NCBI RefSeq assembly: GCF_000768335.1
Contig: NZ_AVPT01000002.1
Location: 62,001-126,000 of the forward strand
DNA from: Lysobacter arseniciresistens ZS79
Lineage (GTDB): Bacteria; Pseudomonadota; Gammaproteobacteria; Xanthomonadales; Xanthomonadaceae
Reading direction: 5' to 3'
Length of the DNA stretch: 64,000 bases
In this document: piece after piece, positions 8,801 through 17,293 of the stretch
Layout: every line of letters begins with the position of its first letter
How positions within the stretch are numbered: the stretch's first letter is position 1
The notes under the pieces: model-generated
Seen by the model: the letters and a program-made list of their open reading frames with translations, nothing else
Database searches by the model: none
What the model was told of the DNA's origin: nothing
Position numbers and translations under genes: made by a program

Positions 8801-10150
8801 TCAGCGCGGCTCGAACACCGCGATCGACTCCACGTGCGCGGTGTGCGGGAACATGTCCATCACCCCGGCGGCCTTGAGCTTCCAGCCCTTCCCGTTGACC
8901 AGGTAGCCCGCATCGCGCGCCAGCGACGCCGGGTGGCAACTGACATACACGATGCGGCGGAACTGCTTCAGCGGGAGCTGGGTCAGCAAGAAATCGGCGC
9001 CCGAGCGCGGCGGGTCGAGCAGCAGCGTGTCGAAGCCCTCGCGCATCCATGGCTGGTCGCTCAGGTCCTTGCCGAGGTCGGCCGCATGGAACTGCGCGTT
9101 GGCGATGCCGTTGTGGGCGGCGTTCTCGCGCGCACGCGCCACCAGCCCGGCCTCGCCCTCCACGCCAACGACCTCGCGCACCGAGCGCGCCAGCGGCAGG
9201 GTGAAGTTGCCCAGGCCGCAGAACAGGTCGAGCACGCGGTCCTCGGGCCGGACGTCGAGCAGGTCCAGCGCCAGCCGGATCATGCGGCCGTTGAGGCCGG
9301 CGTTGACCTGGATGAAGTCGAGCGGGCGGAACAGGAACTCGATGTCCCACGGCGGCAGGGTGAACGCCAGCCGCGGCGCCTCCGGCCACAGCGGGTGCAC
9401 GCTGTCGACGCCGCCGGGCTGCAGGAAGATCGCGAAGCCGTGCTCGCGGCCGAATGCGACCAGCGCGGCGCGATCGGCCTCCGACAGCGGCGCGAGGTGG
9501 CGGAAGGTCAGCGCGACGCCGCCGAAGTCCTCGGCCGGGTCACCGGCGATGAACTCGATCTGCGGGATCTCGCGTCGGGCCTCCAGCCCGTCGACCAGCC
9601 GGCCGAGCGCCTCGACCTTCCGCCCGATCTGCGGGATCACGGTGTGGCAGGCCGCGATGTCGGCGACGAAGCGCGGGTCGGTCTCGCGGAAGCCGACCAG
9701 GGTCTTGTCCTTCTTCTCCACCCGGCGAACCGAGAACCGCCCCTTGCGACGGTAGCCCCACGCCGCGTCGACCAGCGGCGGCAGCACCGCCTGCGGCTTC
9801 ACGTGGCCGATCCGCTCGAGGTTTTCCAGCAGCACGCGCTGCTTGGCGTGGATCTGCTTCTCTTCGTCGTAGTGCTGCAGGGCGCAGCCGCCGCAGGTGC
9901 CGAAATGCTCGCAGCGCGGCTCCACGCGCTCCGGCGCGGCCTGCAGCACCTCGACCGTGCGCGCCTCGTCATAGCTGCGGTGGCGGCCGGTCTGCACCGC
10001 CATCACCCGCTCGCCGGGCAGCGCACCGGCGATGAAGACGGCCTTGCCGGCCTCGCCCGGGGCCTTCGACGGACGGCGGGCGACGCCGCGGCCGTCGTGG
10101 GTCAGGTCGGTGATTTCGGCTTCAAACGGGGTCTTGTCGATGCGGGCCAC
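8801..10150 (-). CDS. rlmD: 23S rRNA (uracil-1939-C5)-methyltransferase RlmD
   Basis: 449 residues. An N-terminal TRAM domain is followed by four cysteines for a 4Fe-4S cluster (C80, C86, C89, C168), then a methyltransferase domain with the SAM loop LDLFCGLGNF and the catalytic Cys in YVSCHPASLARD. The Fe-S cysteines and length fit RlmD (RumA) rather than TrmA. It methylates a uracil in 23S rRNA. Upstream lies the YdbL-like gene, 78 nt away. Confidence 0.94.
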   Translation of the reverse strand: MARIDKTPFEAEITDLTHDGRGVARRPSKAPGEAGKAVFIAGALPGERVMAVQTGRHRSYDEARTVEVLQAAPERVEPRCEHFGTCGGCALQHYDEEKQIHAKQRVLLENLERIGHVKPQAVLPPLVDAAWGYRRKGRFSVRRVEKKDKTLVGFRETDPRFVADIAACHTVIPQIGRKVEALGRLVDGLEARREIPQIEFIAGDPAEDFGGVALTFRHLAPLSEADRAALVAFGREHGFAIFLQPGGVDSVHPLWPEAPRLAFTLPPWDIEFLFRPLDFIQVNAGLNGRMIRLALDLLDVRPEDRVLDLFCGLGNFTLPLARSVREVVGVEGEAGLVARARENAAHNGIANAQFHAADLGKDLSDQPWMREGFDTLLLDPPRSGADFLLTQLPLKQFRRIVYVSCHPASLARDAGYLVNGKGWKLKAAGVMDMFPHTAHVESIAVFEPR

Positions 10151-10228
10151 GTGTCGCGGGGTCTCGGCGGTACAGGGGAACCGCGCATTGTCGCAGACCG
10201 TGGCGCCGACCGTGGCCCGTGCGGCCGG

Positions 10229-10843
10229 CTACTTCTGCTTCCAGCTCCCGCCGCTCTGGTACCACCAGCCGCTGCGGGCGCTGGCGATCCATTGGCGGGC
10301 GAAGACCTCGCGGATCTGGCCCTCCCACTCCGGGTGGCCGTTGGCGACGGCGATCTCGCGGTAGACCGCCTTGCGGTCACGGTTATCGTCGGCCACCGCC
10401 TGCTGGATCTTCACCCGGTCCTTGAGCGGCAGCTTGGAGGCGTCGCGCACGACGATGGTGCCGTCGCCGGCAAAACCCAGCGCGCCGGCGTCGAAGCCCG
10501 CGCGCAGGGTCGAGTCGAACCGCGCCGACATCCGCGCCTGGATCGCCTGGATCGCCGGGGTCTTGATGTTGATGTCCGGCGACTGCGCGTGCGCGCTGCC
10601 GATGCCGACCAGCGCGTACAGGTCGACCCGCGACGCCAGCTCGCGCAGCGAGACCGGCTCCAGCATCGCGCTCGGGCCGCCGTTGCCGTCCTCCGGCGCC
10701 GGCGGCGGCGCCTCGTCGCCGATGACGTCCTCGACGAACCGGCGCGCGGCTTCCTTCGCCTCCGCCGCGGGGAAGTACACGTTGATCGTGACGCAGGCCG
10801 TGACCATCACGGCGGCGACCGGAACACCCATCCAACGGCGCAT
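10229..10843 (-). CDS. YdbL-like DUF1318 lipoprotein
   Basis: 204 residues. A lipobox VTAC places the lipidated Cys at 17, followed at once by VTINVYFP and a helical segment. A low-complexity linker with SAHAQSPDIN leads to the DUF1318 domain, ending KIQQAVADDNRDRK, REVFARQWI and WWYQSGGSWKQK. E. coli YdbL is a ~108-residue soluble periplasmic protein encoded with YdbH and YnbE; this one is twice as long and looks lipid-anchored. It starts 41 nt after the YdbH-like gene, leaving no room for a separate YnbE. Confidence 0.75.
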   Translation of the reverse strand: MRRWMGVPVAAVMVTACVTINVYFPAAEAKEAARRFVEDVIGDEAPPPAPEDGNGGPSAMLEPVSLRELASRVDLYALVGIGSAHAQSPDINIKTPAIQAIQARMSARFDSTLRAGFDAGALGFAGDGTIVVRDASKLPLKDRVKIQQAVADDNRDRKAVYREIAVANGHPEWEGQIREVFARQWIASARSGWWYQSGGSWKQK

Positions 10844-10884
10844 GGCGACTCTCCTCGTTGCGGAACCTGAAATTGTGCCCGGCG

Positions 10885-12903
10885 TCAGTCGACCACCGGC
10901 GCCACGTCGCCGGAGCCCACCGCCGCCAGCCGCTCGACCAGCGTCGGCCAGTCGACCCGGCGGTTGTAGCCGACCACGGTCAGCCGCGGCAGGCCGGAGC
11001 CGCGGACGATAATAAAACCCTCGCCCACTGAACCCAGTCCGTCCATCGTGCAGACCTCGTCGGCCAGTGTGCAGCCGATGCCGATGCGCGAATAGCCGAA
11101 GTCGTCGAAGAACCCGATCAGCTGCGCCTGCAGGCTGCCGACGAACGAGGCGTTGCCGACGCTGGTGAGATCCTGCACGGCACGCTGGCTGATGCGCTGG
11201 CGCACGCCCGGGTGGCGGTCGGTCCGCAACCGGGCGTTGAACGCCACCGGCTGCCAGTTGACCAGCCGCAGGTCGGCGATCCGGCCGTCGAGCTTGCCGC
11301 TGATACTGCCGAAATCGAACGCGCCGGTCAGTGCCAGCAGGTCGATGTCGTCGAACGCGATGTCGGCCGACAGCGTCGGCAGCACGCCGAACGGGCGCTC
11401 CATCGACAGCTGGCCGACCGAGACCTCGCCGCCGAACAGTTGCATGGACAGGCCGCCGTCGAACTCGACCCGGTCGTTGGCATAGCGCGCCTCGGGGATG
11501 GTGCCGCTGAGCTCGCCGGTGAACTCCGGCCAGCCGAGTGCGTCCGACAGCTGCGCCACGTCCAGGCCGTCGAGCGCGAGGCCGAAGCGCAGGTCGGTGG
11601 CCTGCCCGGCCGACGGCGGTCGCAGTTGCATGTGGTCGACCCGCAGCGTGCCGCCGAGCACCGGGACCTTGACCGGCGCCGACAGCGCCAGCGCCCCACC
11701 CGCGCTGCGGAACGACAGCCCGGCCGGACCCAGCGCCAGTCCGTACACCGCCCCGCCCTCCCAGCGCAGCGCGCTTTCGACCGGCACGCCGGCCGAGAAC
11801 CGCACGTCGCCGTCGACCCCGCGAAAGGCGAAGCGGCCGCGCGCGTCATCGAAGTCCGCGTCGTGCAGTTGCAGCAGCGCCTGCTGCAGCTCGCCGTCGC
11901 GCAGCGCCACGTGGGCGTCGGCGGCGCCGGTCATCGCCATGTCGGACAGGCCGGCCAGCCCGAGCCAGCCGCCGAGGTAGGCGCCCGCGAGCGGCGCGAG
12001 GTCGGGGCTGCGCAGCTGCATGTCCAGCGCCCGCAGGGCCGCGTCGGCGCCGAACGCCGCGCTGCCTTTGGCTTCGAGGATGCCGCGGTCGTTCCAGGCG
12101 ATGCGCGGCAGGCGCCATCCGTCGTCGTCGCCCACCGCCTCGACCCGGACCTCGACCGGGCGCTGCTGCAACGACACGTAGGTCGTCCCGAACAGCATCT
12201 CGCCACCCTGCAGCTGCCCGTCCACCGCCACCCGGGTCGGCGTGTCGAACAGCGCGTCGACGTCCAGCCGGGCGCCGATGCCTTCGCCGGCGATGCTGCC
12301 ATCGGGCGTGTCGAAGCCGGCACCACGGACCGCGACCGGCCCGGTGATCCGCAGCGGCTGGTCGGCCGGCGCGACGATGGACAACGCCGCATCGGCGCGT
12401 CCGCCGGTGATGCGACCCTCGCTCCAGGCCTTCGCGAGCACGGCCTGGGTCCACGCCAGAGGGATGTCGACCAGGTTGATCCGGGTCAGGTCCGGCGTCA
12501 CCGGATCACGCCGCAGGTCCACCCGGCTGTGCCCCTGCGACAGCGACCCCTCGATCGCCCCTGACGCGAACGAAACGGCCAGCTGCATGACCTCGCCGCG
12601 GCCACGCAGCGGCCCGGCGCACCGCCAGTCGTCGCCGTCGCGCCGCAGCGCGCACTGCCAGTCGAGCTGGCGGAAGTCGTAGCCCAGCGAGGGCGCCTGC
12701 ATCCGATCCGCGCGGAGCCGCAATTCACCGTGCGCGGCACCCGCCGGCCAGTGCAGGTCGACCCGCACCCCGTCGAGCGTGGCGACCGCGCTGGTGACGC
12801 GCTCGATCCGCGCCGTCGCCGAGCGCGCCGCGGCCCCGCCCGGCCAGCACAGGCCGCCTAGCAGGGTGCAGGCGCACAACAGCGTTAAGATCGGACGGAA
12901 CAT
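10885..12903 (-). CDS. YdbH-like AsmA-family protein, intermembrane lipid transport
   Basis: 672 residues from the ATG at 12903. An N-terminal hydrophobic segment (about 2-27) is a signal or anchor. The rest is a long run of beta strands typical of AsmA-like bridge proteins, with a C-terminal block (GELSGTIPEARY, FGGEVSVGQL, DLLALTGAFDFGSISGKLDG) matching the YdbH C-terminal domain. E. coli YdbH, with TamB and YhdP, moves phospholipid to the outer membrane; it is 879 residues, so this is shorter. Transcribed with the YdbL-like gene. Assignment rests on the C-terminal block and the neighbour. Confidence 0.75.
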   Translation of the reverse strand: MFRPILTLLCACTLLGGLCWPGGAAARSATARIERVTSAVATLDGVRVDLHWPAGAAHGELRLRADRMQAPSLGYDFRQLDWQCALRRDGDDWRCAGPLRGRGEVMQLAVSFASGAIEGSLSQGHSRVDLRRDPVTPDLTRINLVDIPLAWTQAVLAKAWSEGRITGGRADAALSIVAPADQPLRITGPVAVRGAGFDTPDGSIAGEGIGARLDVDALFDTPTRVAVDGQLQGGEMLFGTTYVSLQQRPVEVRVEAVGDDDGWRLPRIAWNDRGILEAKGSAAFGADAALRALDMQLRSPDLAPLAGAYLGGWLGLAGLSDMAMTGAADAHVALRDGELQQALLQLHDADFDDARGRFAFRGVDGDVRFSAGVPVESALRWEGGAVYGLALGPAGLSFRSAGGALALSAPVKVPVLGGTLRVDHMQLRPPSAGQATDLRFGLALDGLDVAQLSDALGWPEFTGELSGTIPEARYANDRVEFDGGLSMQLFGGEVSVGQLSMERPFGVLPTLSADIAFDDIDLLALTGAFDFGSISGKLDGRIADLRLVNWQPVAFNARLRTDRHPGVRQRISQRAVQDLTSVGNASFVGSLQAQLIGFFDDFGYSRIGIGCTLADEVCTMDGLGSVGEGFIIVRGSGLPRLTVVGYNRRVDWPTLVERLAAVGSGDVAPVVD

Positions 12904-12986
12904 CGCGGCAGCATACCCAGCGCGGGATCGCCCGCCGATGAAGCGCGTGCCGCCGCGCCAGCCACACGGGACCCCGGGGAATCGCC

Positions 12987-13712
12987 GTGAACGACACGTC
13001 CACACCTGCCGCCCTGCCACGGATCCTGCTGGTCGAGGACGACCCCACCAGCCGCGCCTTCCTCGCCGCCGCGGCCGCCGGCACACCGGCCCGGGTGGAC
13101 GAGGCCGACGGCGTCGCGACCGCATTGGCGCTGAGTGGTACGACGCGCCACGACCTGTGGCTGGTCGACGCCAACCTGCCCGACGGCAGCGGCGCGGCGT
13201 TGCTCCAGCAACTGCGGGCGAGCCACGCCGGCGTGGCCGCGATCGCGCACACCGCCTGCACCGAGCCGGCCACCACCGACGCGTTGCGTGCGGCCGGGTT
13301 CGACGACGTGCTGGTAAAGCCGTTGCCGGCGACTGCCGTGCAGGCCGCGATCCGCGCACGGATCGGCAGTGTTGCGGCCGCTCCCACCACCCGTCCGGTC
13401 TGGGACGACGCCGCCGCGGCCGCGGCACTGAACGGCAACATGACCCACGTGCAGACCTTGCGCGCACTGTTCGCAGACGACCTGCCCAACACGCAGGCGC
13501 GCGTGCAGTCGGCGGCCTCGCGCGGCGACGTGGCCGGGATGCAGGCGGAACTGCACAAACTCCGTGCCAGCTGCGGTTTCGTCGGCGCGGGCCGACTGGG
13601 GGACGCCGTGGCGGCACTGCAGGACGCAACGGATGACCCCGGGCGGATCGCCGCGTTCGAGTCGGCGGCGGTCGAAACAGTTGCCACGTGGAAGTACCGG
13701 CCGGTCGAGTGA
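12987..13712 (+). CDS. receiver-Hpt phosphorelay protein
   Basis: 241 residues from a GTG at 12987 (GGGGA eight bases upstream). An N-terminal receiver domain (about 11-125) has the acidic pair in VEDD, phospho-acceptor D61 in LVDANLP and K111 in LVKPL. A C-terminal Hpt domain (about 140-235) has H190 in ELHKLRASCGFVG. It has no kinase or output domain, so it should relay phosphate to or from a hybrid kinase encoded elsewhere. The flanking genes (ydbH-like divergent, recO convergent) give no clue to the partner. Confidence 0.88.
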   Translation: MNDTSTPAALPRILLVEDDPTSRAFLAAAAAGTPARVDEADGVATALALSGTTRHDLWLVDANLPDGSGAALLQQLRASHAGVAAIAHTACTEPATTDALRAAGFDDVLVKPLPATAVQAAIRARIGSVAAAPTTRPVWDDAAAAAALNGNMTHVQTLRALFADDLPNTQARVQSAASRGDVAGMQAELHKLRASCGFVGAGRLGDAVAALQDATDDPGRIAAFESAAVETVATWKYRPVE

Positions 13713-13731
13713 CCCGTCCGCGGTGTCGCGG

Positions 13732-14466
13732 TCAGCCGGGCCCGCGCACTGCCGCCGGCAGCCCTGCCAGCATCTCCCACGACTTCAAACCGCGCGGCCC
13801 CAGGTGGTGGGCGAGCACGCCGCGCATCACCCGCCGCAGACCGGGTAGATCGTCCGTCGCCGGCATCCGGTCGGCCGCGAGGTCGAGCAGTGCGCGCCCG
13901 GTCGCGGCACCGCTGCGGTCAGCCTGCCCGCGGTCGCTGAGCAGCCGCCGCGGGCCGTGCTCGGGGTCGACCCGGTAGCGCGCCGCCGGGTCGACCGGCT
14001 CGCCGTCACCGTCGCAGCTCCAGTCGAAGCCGAAGCCCAGCGCGTCGAGCAGGTCGCGCTCGAACCGCCGCAGCGTCCAGCCCAGCGGCTCAGCTGCGCG
14101 CAGCCGCTCGCGGGTGATCGCGTAGGCACCGAACAGTTCCTGCTGCGGGTCGCCGCGCGGGGTCAGCCGCAGCGTCAGCTCGTTGAGGTAGAAGGCGCTG
14201 AGCATCGCGTCGCCGGCCAGTCGCGGCGCCACGTCGACCGCCTCGGCCGACCTCAACTGCGCCAGTTCACCGGTCTGCACCGCCTCCAGCCGGATCGACT
14301 GCAGCGGCTGCAACGCGGCGCGCAACGGATGCCGCTTCGCCCCCTGCACCCCGCGCGCGACCAGTCCGAGCCGGCCGTGGTTGAGGCTCAGCACCTCGAC
14401 CAGCAGGCTGGTCTCGCGCCACGCGCGCGCGTGCAGGACGAAGGCGGGTTCGGCGGTGATGCGCAC
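13732..14466 (-). CDS. recO: DNA repair protein RecO
   Basis: 244 residues. An N-terminal OB fold starts [19 protein letters not shown] with the RecO-typical [12 protein letters not shown], and a helical C-terminal domain follows ([24 protein letters not shown]). RecO loads RecA with RecR at gaps and anneals SSB-coated strands. Last gene of the rnc-era-recO run, 15 nt after era, as in other gammaproteobacteria; pdxJ does not follow. Confidence 0.93.
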   Translation of the reverse strand: MRITAEPAFVLHARAWRETSLLVEVLSLNHGRLGLVARGVQGAKRHPLRAALQPLQSIRLEAVQTGELAQLRSAEAVDVAPRLAGDAMLSAFYLNELTLRLTPRGDPQQELFGAYAITRERLRAAEPLGWTLRRFERDLLDALGFGFDWSCDGDGEPVDPAARYRVDPEHGPRRLLSDRGQADRSGAATGRALLDLAADRMPATDDLPGLRRVMRGVLAHHLGPRGLKSWEMLAGLPAAVRGPG

Positions 14467-14481
14467 CGGCAGCGGCCGCGG

Positions 14482-15387
14482 TCAGTCGTGGTAGCCGAAC
14501 GCCCGCAGCGCAGCCTCGTCGTCGGACCAGCCCTCGCGCACGCGCACCCAGGTCTCCAGGAACACCTTGGCGCCGAACAGCTGCTCCATCTGCTGACGCG
14601 CCTTGGCGCCGATCTCGCGCAGGCGTTCGCCGCCCTTGCCGATCACGATCGCCTTCTGGCCGTCGCGCTCGACCCAGATCACCGCGCCGATCCGCAGCAG
14701 CGCACCGTCGACCACGAAGCGCTCGATCTCGACCGTGGTCGCGTACGGCAACTCCTCGCCGAGCTGGCGCATCAACTGCTCGCGCACCAGTTCGCCGGCG
14801 AGGAAGCGCTGGCTCTTGTCGGTGATCTCGTCCTCGGCGTACAGCGGCGCCTGCTCCGGCAGCAGCGCCAGCACGTCATTCACCAGCGGCTCCAGCCCCT
14901 TGCGCTTGAGCGCGGACACCGGATGCACCGCGGCGAACTCGCGCCCCTCGCTGACCTGCGCGAGGTACGGCAGCAGCGCGGTCTTGTCCTTGAGCCTGTC
15001 GACCTGGTTGACCACCAGTACCACCGGCACCTTGGCCTGGCGCAACGCCTGGTAGGCGAACGTGTCGGCCTCGTCCCACTGGCCGGCGCGCACCACCAGC
15101 ATCGCCGCGTCGACACCTTCCAGCGAGCCGCGGGCGGCGCGGTTCATCCAGCGGTGCATCGCGGTTGCGGTCGATTTGCCCTGGTCGCGGTGCAACCCGG
15201 GGGTGTCGACCAGCAGGATCTGGCCCTGCGGGAAGCTGGCGATGCCGAGCAGGCGATGGCGGGTGGTCTGCGGCCGCGGCGAGACGATGCTGACCTTGGC
15301 CCCGACCAGTGCGTTGGTCAGGGTCGACTTGCCGACGTTGGGGCGGCCGATGACGGCGACGTGGCCGGCGCGTTGGGGGGTATCCAT
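14482..15387 (-). CDS. era: GTPase Era, with an unusual G4 motif (NQVD)
   Basis: 301 residues. G1 is GRPNVGKST (14-22), G3 DTPG (61-64), and the C-terminal KH domain has [13 protein letters not shown]. Era binds the 3' end of 16S rRNA and assists 30S maturation. The G4 motif, normally NKxD, reads NQVD at 127-130 (codon CAG for Gln). Asn and Asp that select guanine are kept, but the Lys is gone. The rest of the protein is intact and the operon position (rnc-era-recO) is standard. Confidence 0.95.
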   Translation of the reverse strand: MDTPQRAGHVAVIGRPNVGKSTLTNALVGAKVSIVSPRPQTTRHRLLGIASFPQGQILLVDTPGLHRDQGKSTATAMHRWMNRAARGSLEGVDAAMLVVRAGQWDEADTFAYQALRQAKVPVVLVVNQVDRLKDKTALLPYLAQVSEGREFAAVHPVSALKRKGLEPLVNDVLALLPEQAPLYAEDEITDKSQRFLAGELVREQLMRQLGEELPYATTVEIERFVVDGALLRIGAVIWVERDGQKAIVIGKGGERLREIGAKARQQMEQLFGAKVFLETWVRVREGWSDDEAALRAFGYHD

Positions 15388-15408
15388 GCGGGGGATTGTA
15401 AGCCCCGC

Positions 15409-16062
15409 TCAGGCCGCCCCGATCACTCCGAGCGCGGCTTCCGCGGCGGCCTGCTCGGCGGCGCGGCGCGAGCCGCCCTCTCCTTCGGTGACCAGCGCCG
15501 GTTGCGCCAGCGTGCAGCTGACCCGGAAGGTCTTGGCGTGGTCCTCCCCGGATTCGGCGACCAGCTGGTAGACCGGCAGCGGCTTCTGCCGGCCCTGCAG
15601 CCATTCCTGCAGACGCGTCTTGGCGTCCTTGCCGACCTTGTGCGGCGGGGGCAGCGCATCCATCGCGGCCTCGAACCACGGCATCACGACGGTACGGCAG
15701 ACTTCGAAGCCGGCATCGAGGTAGATCGCCGCGACCACCGCTTCCAGCGCGTCGGCCAGGATCGAGTCGCGCCGGTGGCCGCCGGACTTCATCTCGCCGG
15801 GGCCGAGCGTCAGCAGGCCGCCAAGCTCGAGTTCGCGCGCGATCGGTGCCAATGCGGACTCGCGGACGAGCTCCGCCCGGGCGCGGGTCAGCGCGCCTTC
15901 GTCGGCCTTCGGCCAGCGGGTGTACAGCGCCTCGGCGACGAACAGGTTGACCAGCGCGTCGCCGAGGAATTCCAGCCGTTCGTTGTGCGGTGCGCCCGCG
16001 CTGCGGTGGGTCAGCGCCTGTGCCAGCAGCCCGGGCTGGACAAAGGAATGGGAGATCCGCAC
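15409..16062 (-). CDS. rnc: ribonuclease III
   Basis: 217 residues. The catalytic signature [10 protein letters not shown] is at 27-36, the second acidic cluster is in [18 protein letters not shown], and a C-terminal double-stranded RNA-binding domain begins at [10 protein letters not shown] and ends [13 protein letters not shown]. It processes rRNA precursors and structured mRNAs. It lies 9 nt after the DUF4845 gene and 21 nt before era, one transcript. Confidence 0.95.
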   Translation of the reverse strand: MRISHSFVQPGLLAQALTHRSAGAPHNERLEFLGDALVNLFVAEALYTRWPKADEGALTRARAELVRESALAPIARELELGGLLTLGPGEMKSGGHRRDSILADALEAVVAAIYLDAGFEVCRTVVMPWFEAAMDALPPPHKVGKDAKTRLQEWLQGRQKPLPVYQLVAESGEDHAKTFRVSCTLAQPALVTEGEGGSRRAAEQAAAEAALGVIGAA

Positions 16063-16071
16063 GGCCGGCCG

Positions 16072-16446
16072 TCAGTTCGCGCCGCGGCGCAGTTCCTGCT
16101 CGGTGTTGAACTTGCCGACCACGTCGAGGTTGGCGATCAGCGGCTTGCGGACCTCGTAGTTCACCGTCATCAGGTAGCCGGCGTCCTTGCGGGCGATCTT
16201 CACGTTGGCCGGCTTCACGTTCTCGGCGTAGCTGATGTACAGCCGGCGGAAGAACAGGTCCTGGATCTCGGCCGGGCTCTTGTTGACGATCTCCGGCTCC
16301 TTCGACAGCCCTTCAAGCGCCTGCCGGACCGCGTAGTACTCGGAATACATCGGGATCACCTTCATCCCGGTGTAGATGAACACGCCGGCGACGGCCAGCA
16401 CGATGATGAACCCGATGAGGGTCATGCCACCTTGGTTACGCTTCAT
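16072..16446 (-). CDS. DUF4845 small membrane protein
   Basis: 124 residues. The start MKRNQGGMTLIGFI runs into one N-terminal membrane segment (about 8-26), a type-IV-pilin-like beginning, followed by a soluble domain with MYSEYYAVRQALEGL and LYISYAENVKP. DUF4845 proteins are commonly encoded between lepB and rnc in gammaproteobacteria and have no proven function. No prepilin cleavage or assembly role is claimed. Confidence 0.85.
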   Translation of the reverse strand: MKRNQGGMTLIGFIIVLAVAGVFIYTGMKVIPMYSEYYAVRQALEGLSKEPEIVNKSPAEIQDLFFRRLYISYAENVKPANVKIARKDAGYLMTVNYEVRKPLIANLDVVGKFNTEQELRRGAN

Positions 16447-16498
16447 CCGCTTTCCCCTGGGACTCGATGCCGGCTGCGATGATGCCGCAAACCGGGTG

Positions 16499-17284
16499 TT
16501 ATTGGATGCTCTCGCCGATCCGGGAGAAGTCGACCCCCCCGTCGATATGCATCCAGATCAGGAACGCCTTGCCGCGCAGGTTCCGCTCCGGCAGGAAGCC
16601 CCAGTATCGGCTGTCCTCGCTGTTGTCGCGGTTGTCGCCCATCACGAAATAGTGACCGGCCGGCACCACCCACTCGCCCTGGCCGGGGTCGACGAACGGC
16701 AGCGAGCTGCGCTCCAGCACCCGGTGCGGGCGGCCCGGCAACTGCTCGACCAGTTCCTCGGCGCCGGTCATCTCGATACCGCTGTCGACGCCCTGGTAGG
16801 TGCCGAGCGACTCGTAGGCCACCGGCTCGCCGTTGACGTGCACCTGGTTGTCGAAATAGGCGATGCGGTCACCCGGCAGGCCGATCACGCGCTTGATCCA
16901 GTCCTGGTCCGGATGGTGCGGCGGGCGGAACACCACCACGTCGCCGCGCTCGGGCTCGCCGATGTCGACGAACTTGGTGTTGGTGATGGGCAGCCGCAGC
17001 CCGTAGGCGAACTTGTTGACCAGGATGAAGTCGCCGGTCAGCAGGGTCGGCATCATCGAGTTGGACGGGATGCGGAACGGCTCGGCGACGAAGCTGCGCA
17101 GCACCAGCACCACCAGCAGCACCGGGAAGAACGCCTTGGAGTAGTCGACATACCAGGGCTCCTCGCCGTCCTCCAGCAGCCCGGCGCGGGCGCTGCGGCG
17201 CTTGGCCAGGACCAGTTTGTCGAGCAGCCAGACCAGGCCGGTGACCAGGGTCAGCACCACCAGGGCGATTTCAAACCAGCGCAT
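16499..17284 (-). CDS. lepB: signal peptidase I LepB
   Basis: 261 residues. Two N-terminal membrane segments (about 4-26 and 52-66) precede the periplasmic catalytic domain, with Ser76 in IPSNSMMPT and Lys131 in WIKRVIGLPGD. The family boxes GDFILVNKF and VMGDNRDNSEDSR are present. It removes signal peptides from exported proteins at the outer face of the inner membrane. Nine nt after lepA, the usual pair. Confidence 0.96.
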   Translation of the reverse strand: MRWFEIALVVLTLVTGLVWLLDKLVLAKRRSARAGLLEDGEEPWYVDYSKAFFPVLLVVLVLRSFVAEPFRIPSNSMMPTLLTGDFILVNKFAYGLRLPITNTKFVDIGEPERGDVVVFRPPHHPDQDWIKRVIGLPGDRIAYFDNQVHVNGEPVAYESLGTYQGVDSGIEMTGAEELVEQLPGRPHRVLERSSLPFVDPGQGEWVVPAGHYFVMGDNRDNSEDSRYWGFLPERNLRGKAFLIWMHIDGGVDFSRIGESIQ

Positions 17285-17293
17285 GCGGCTTCC

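Noticed and set aside
8477-10870. A 797-codon plus-strand frame
   Set aside because: It is antisense to the CYTH, rlmD and DUF1318 genes; His/Arg/Gln-rich with no domain.
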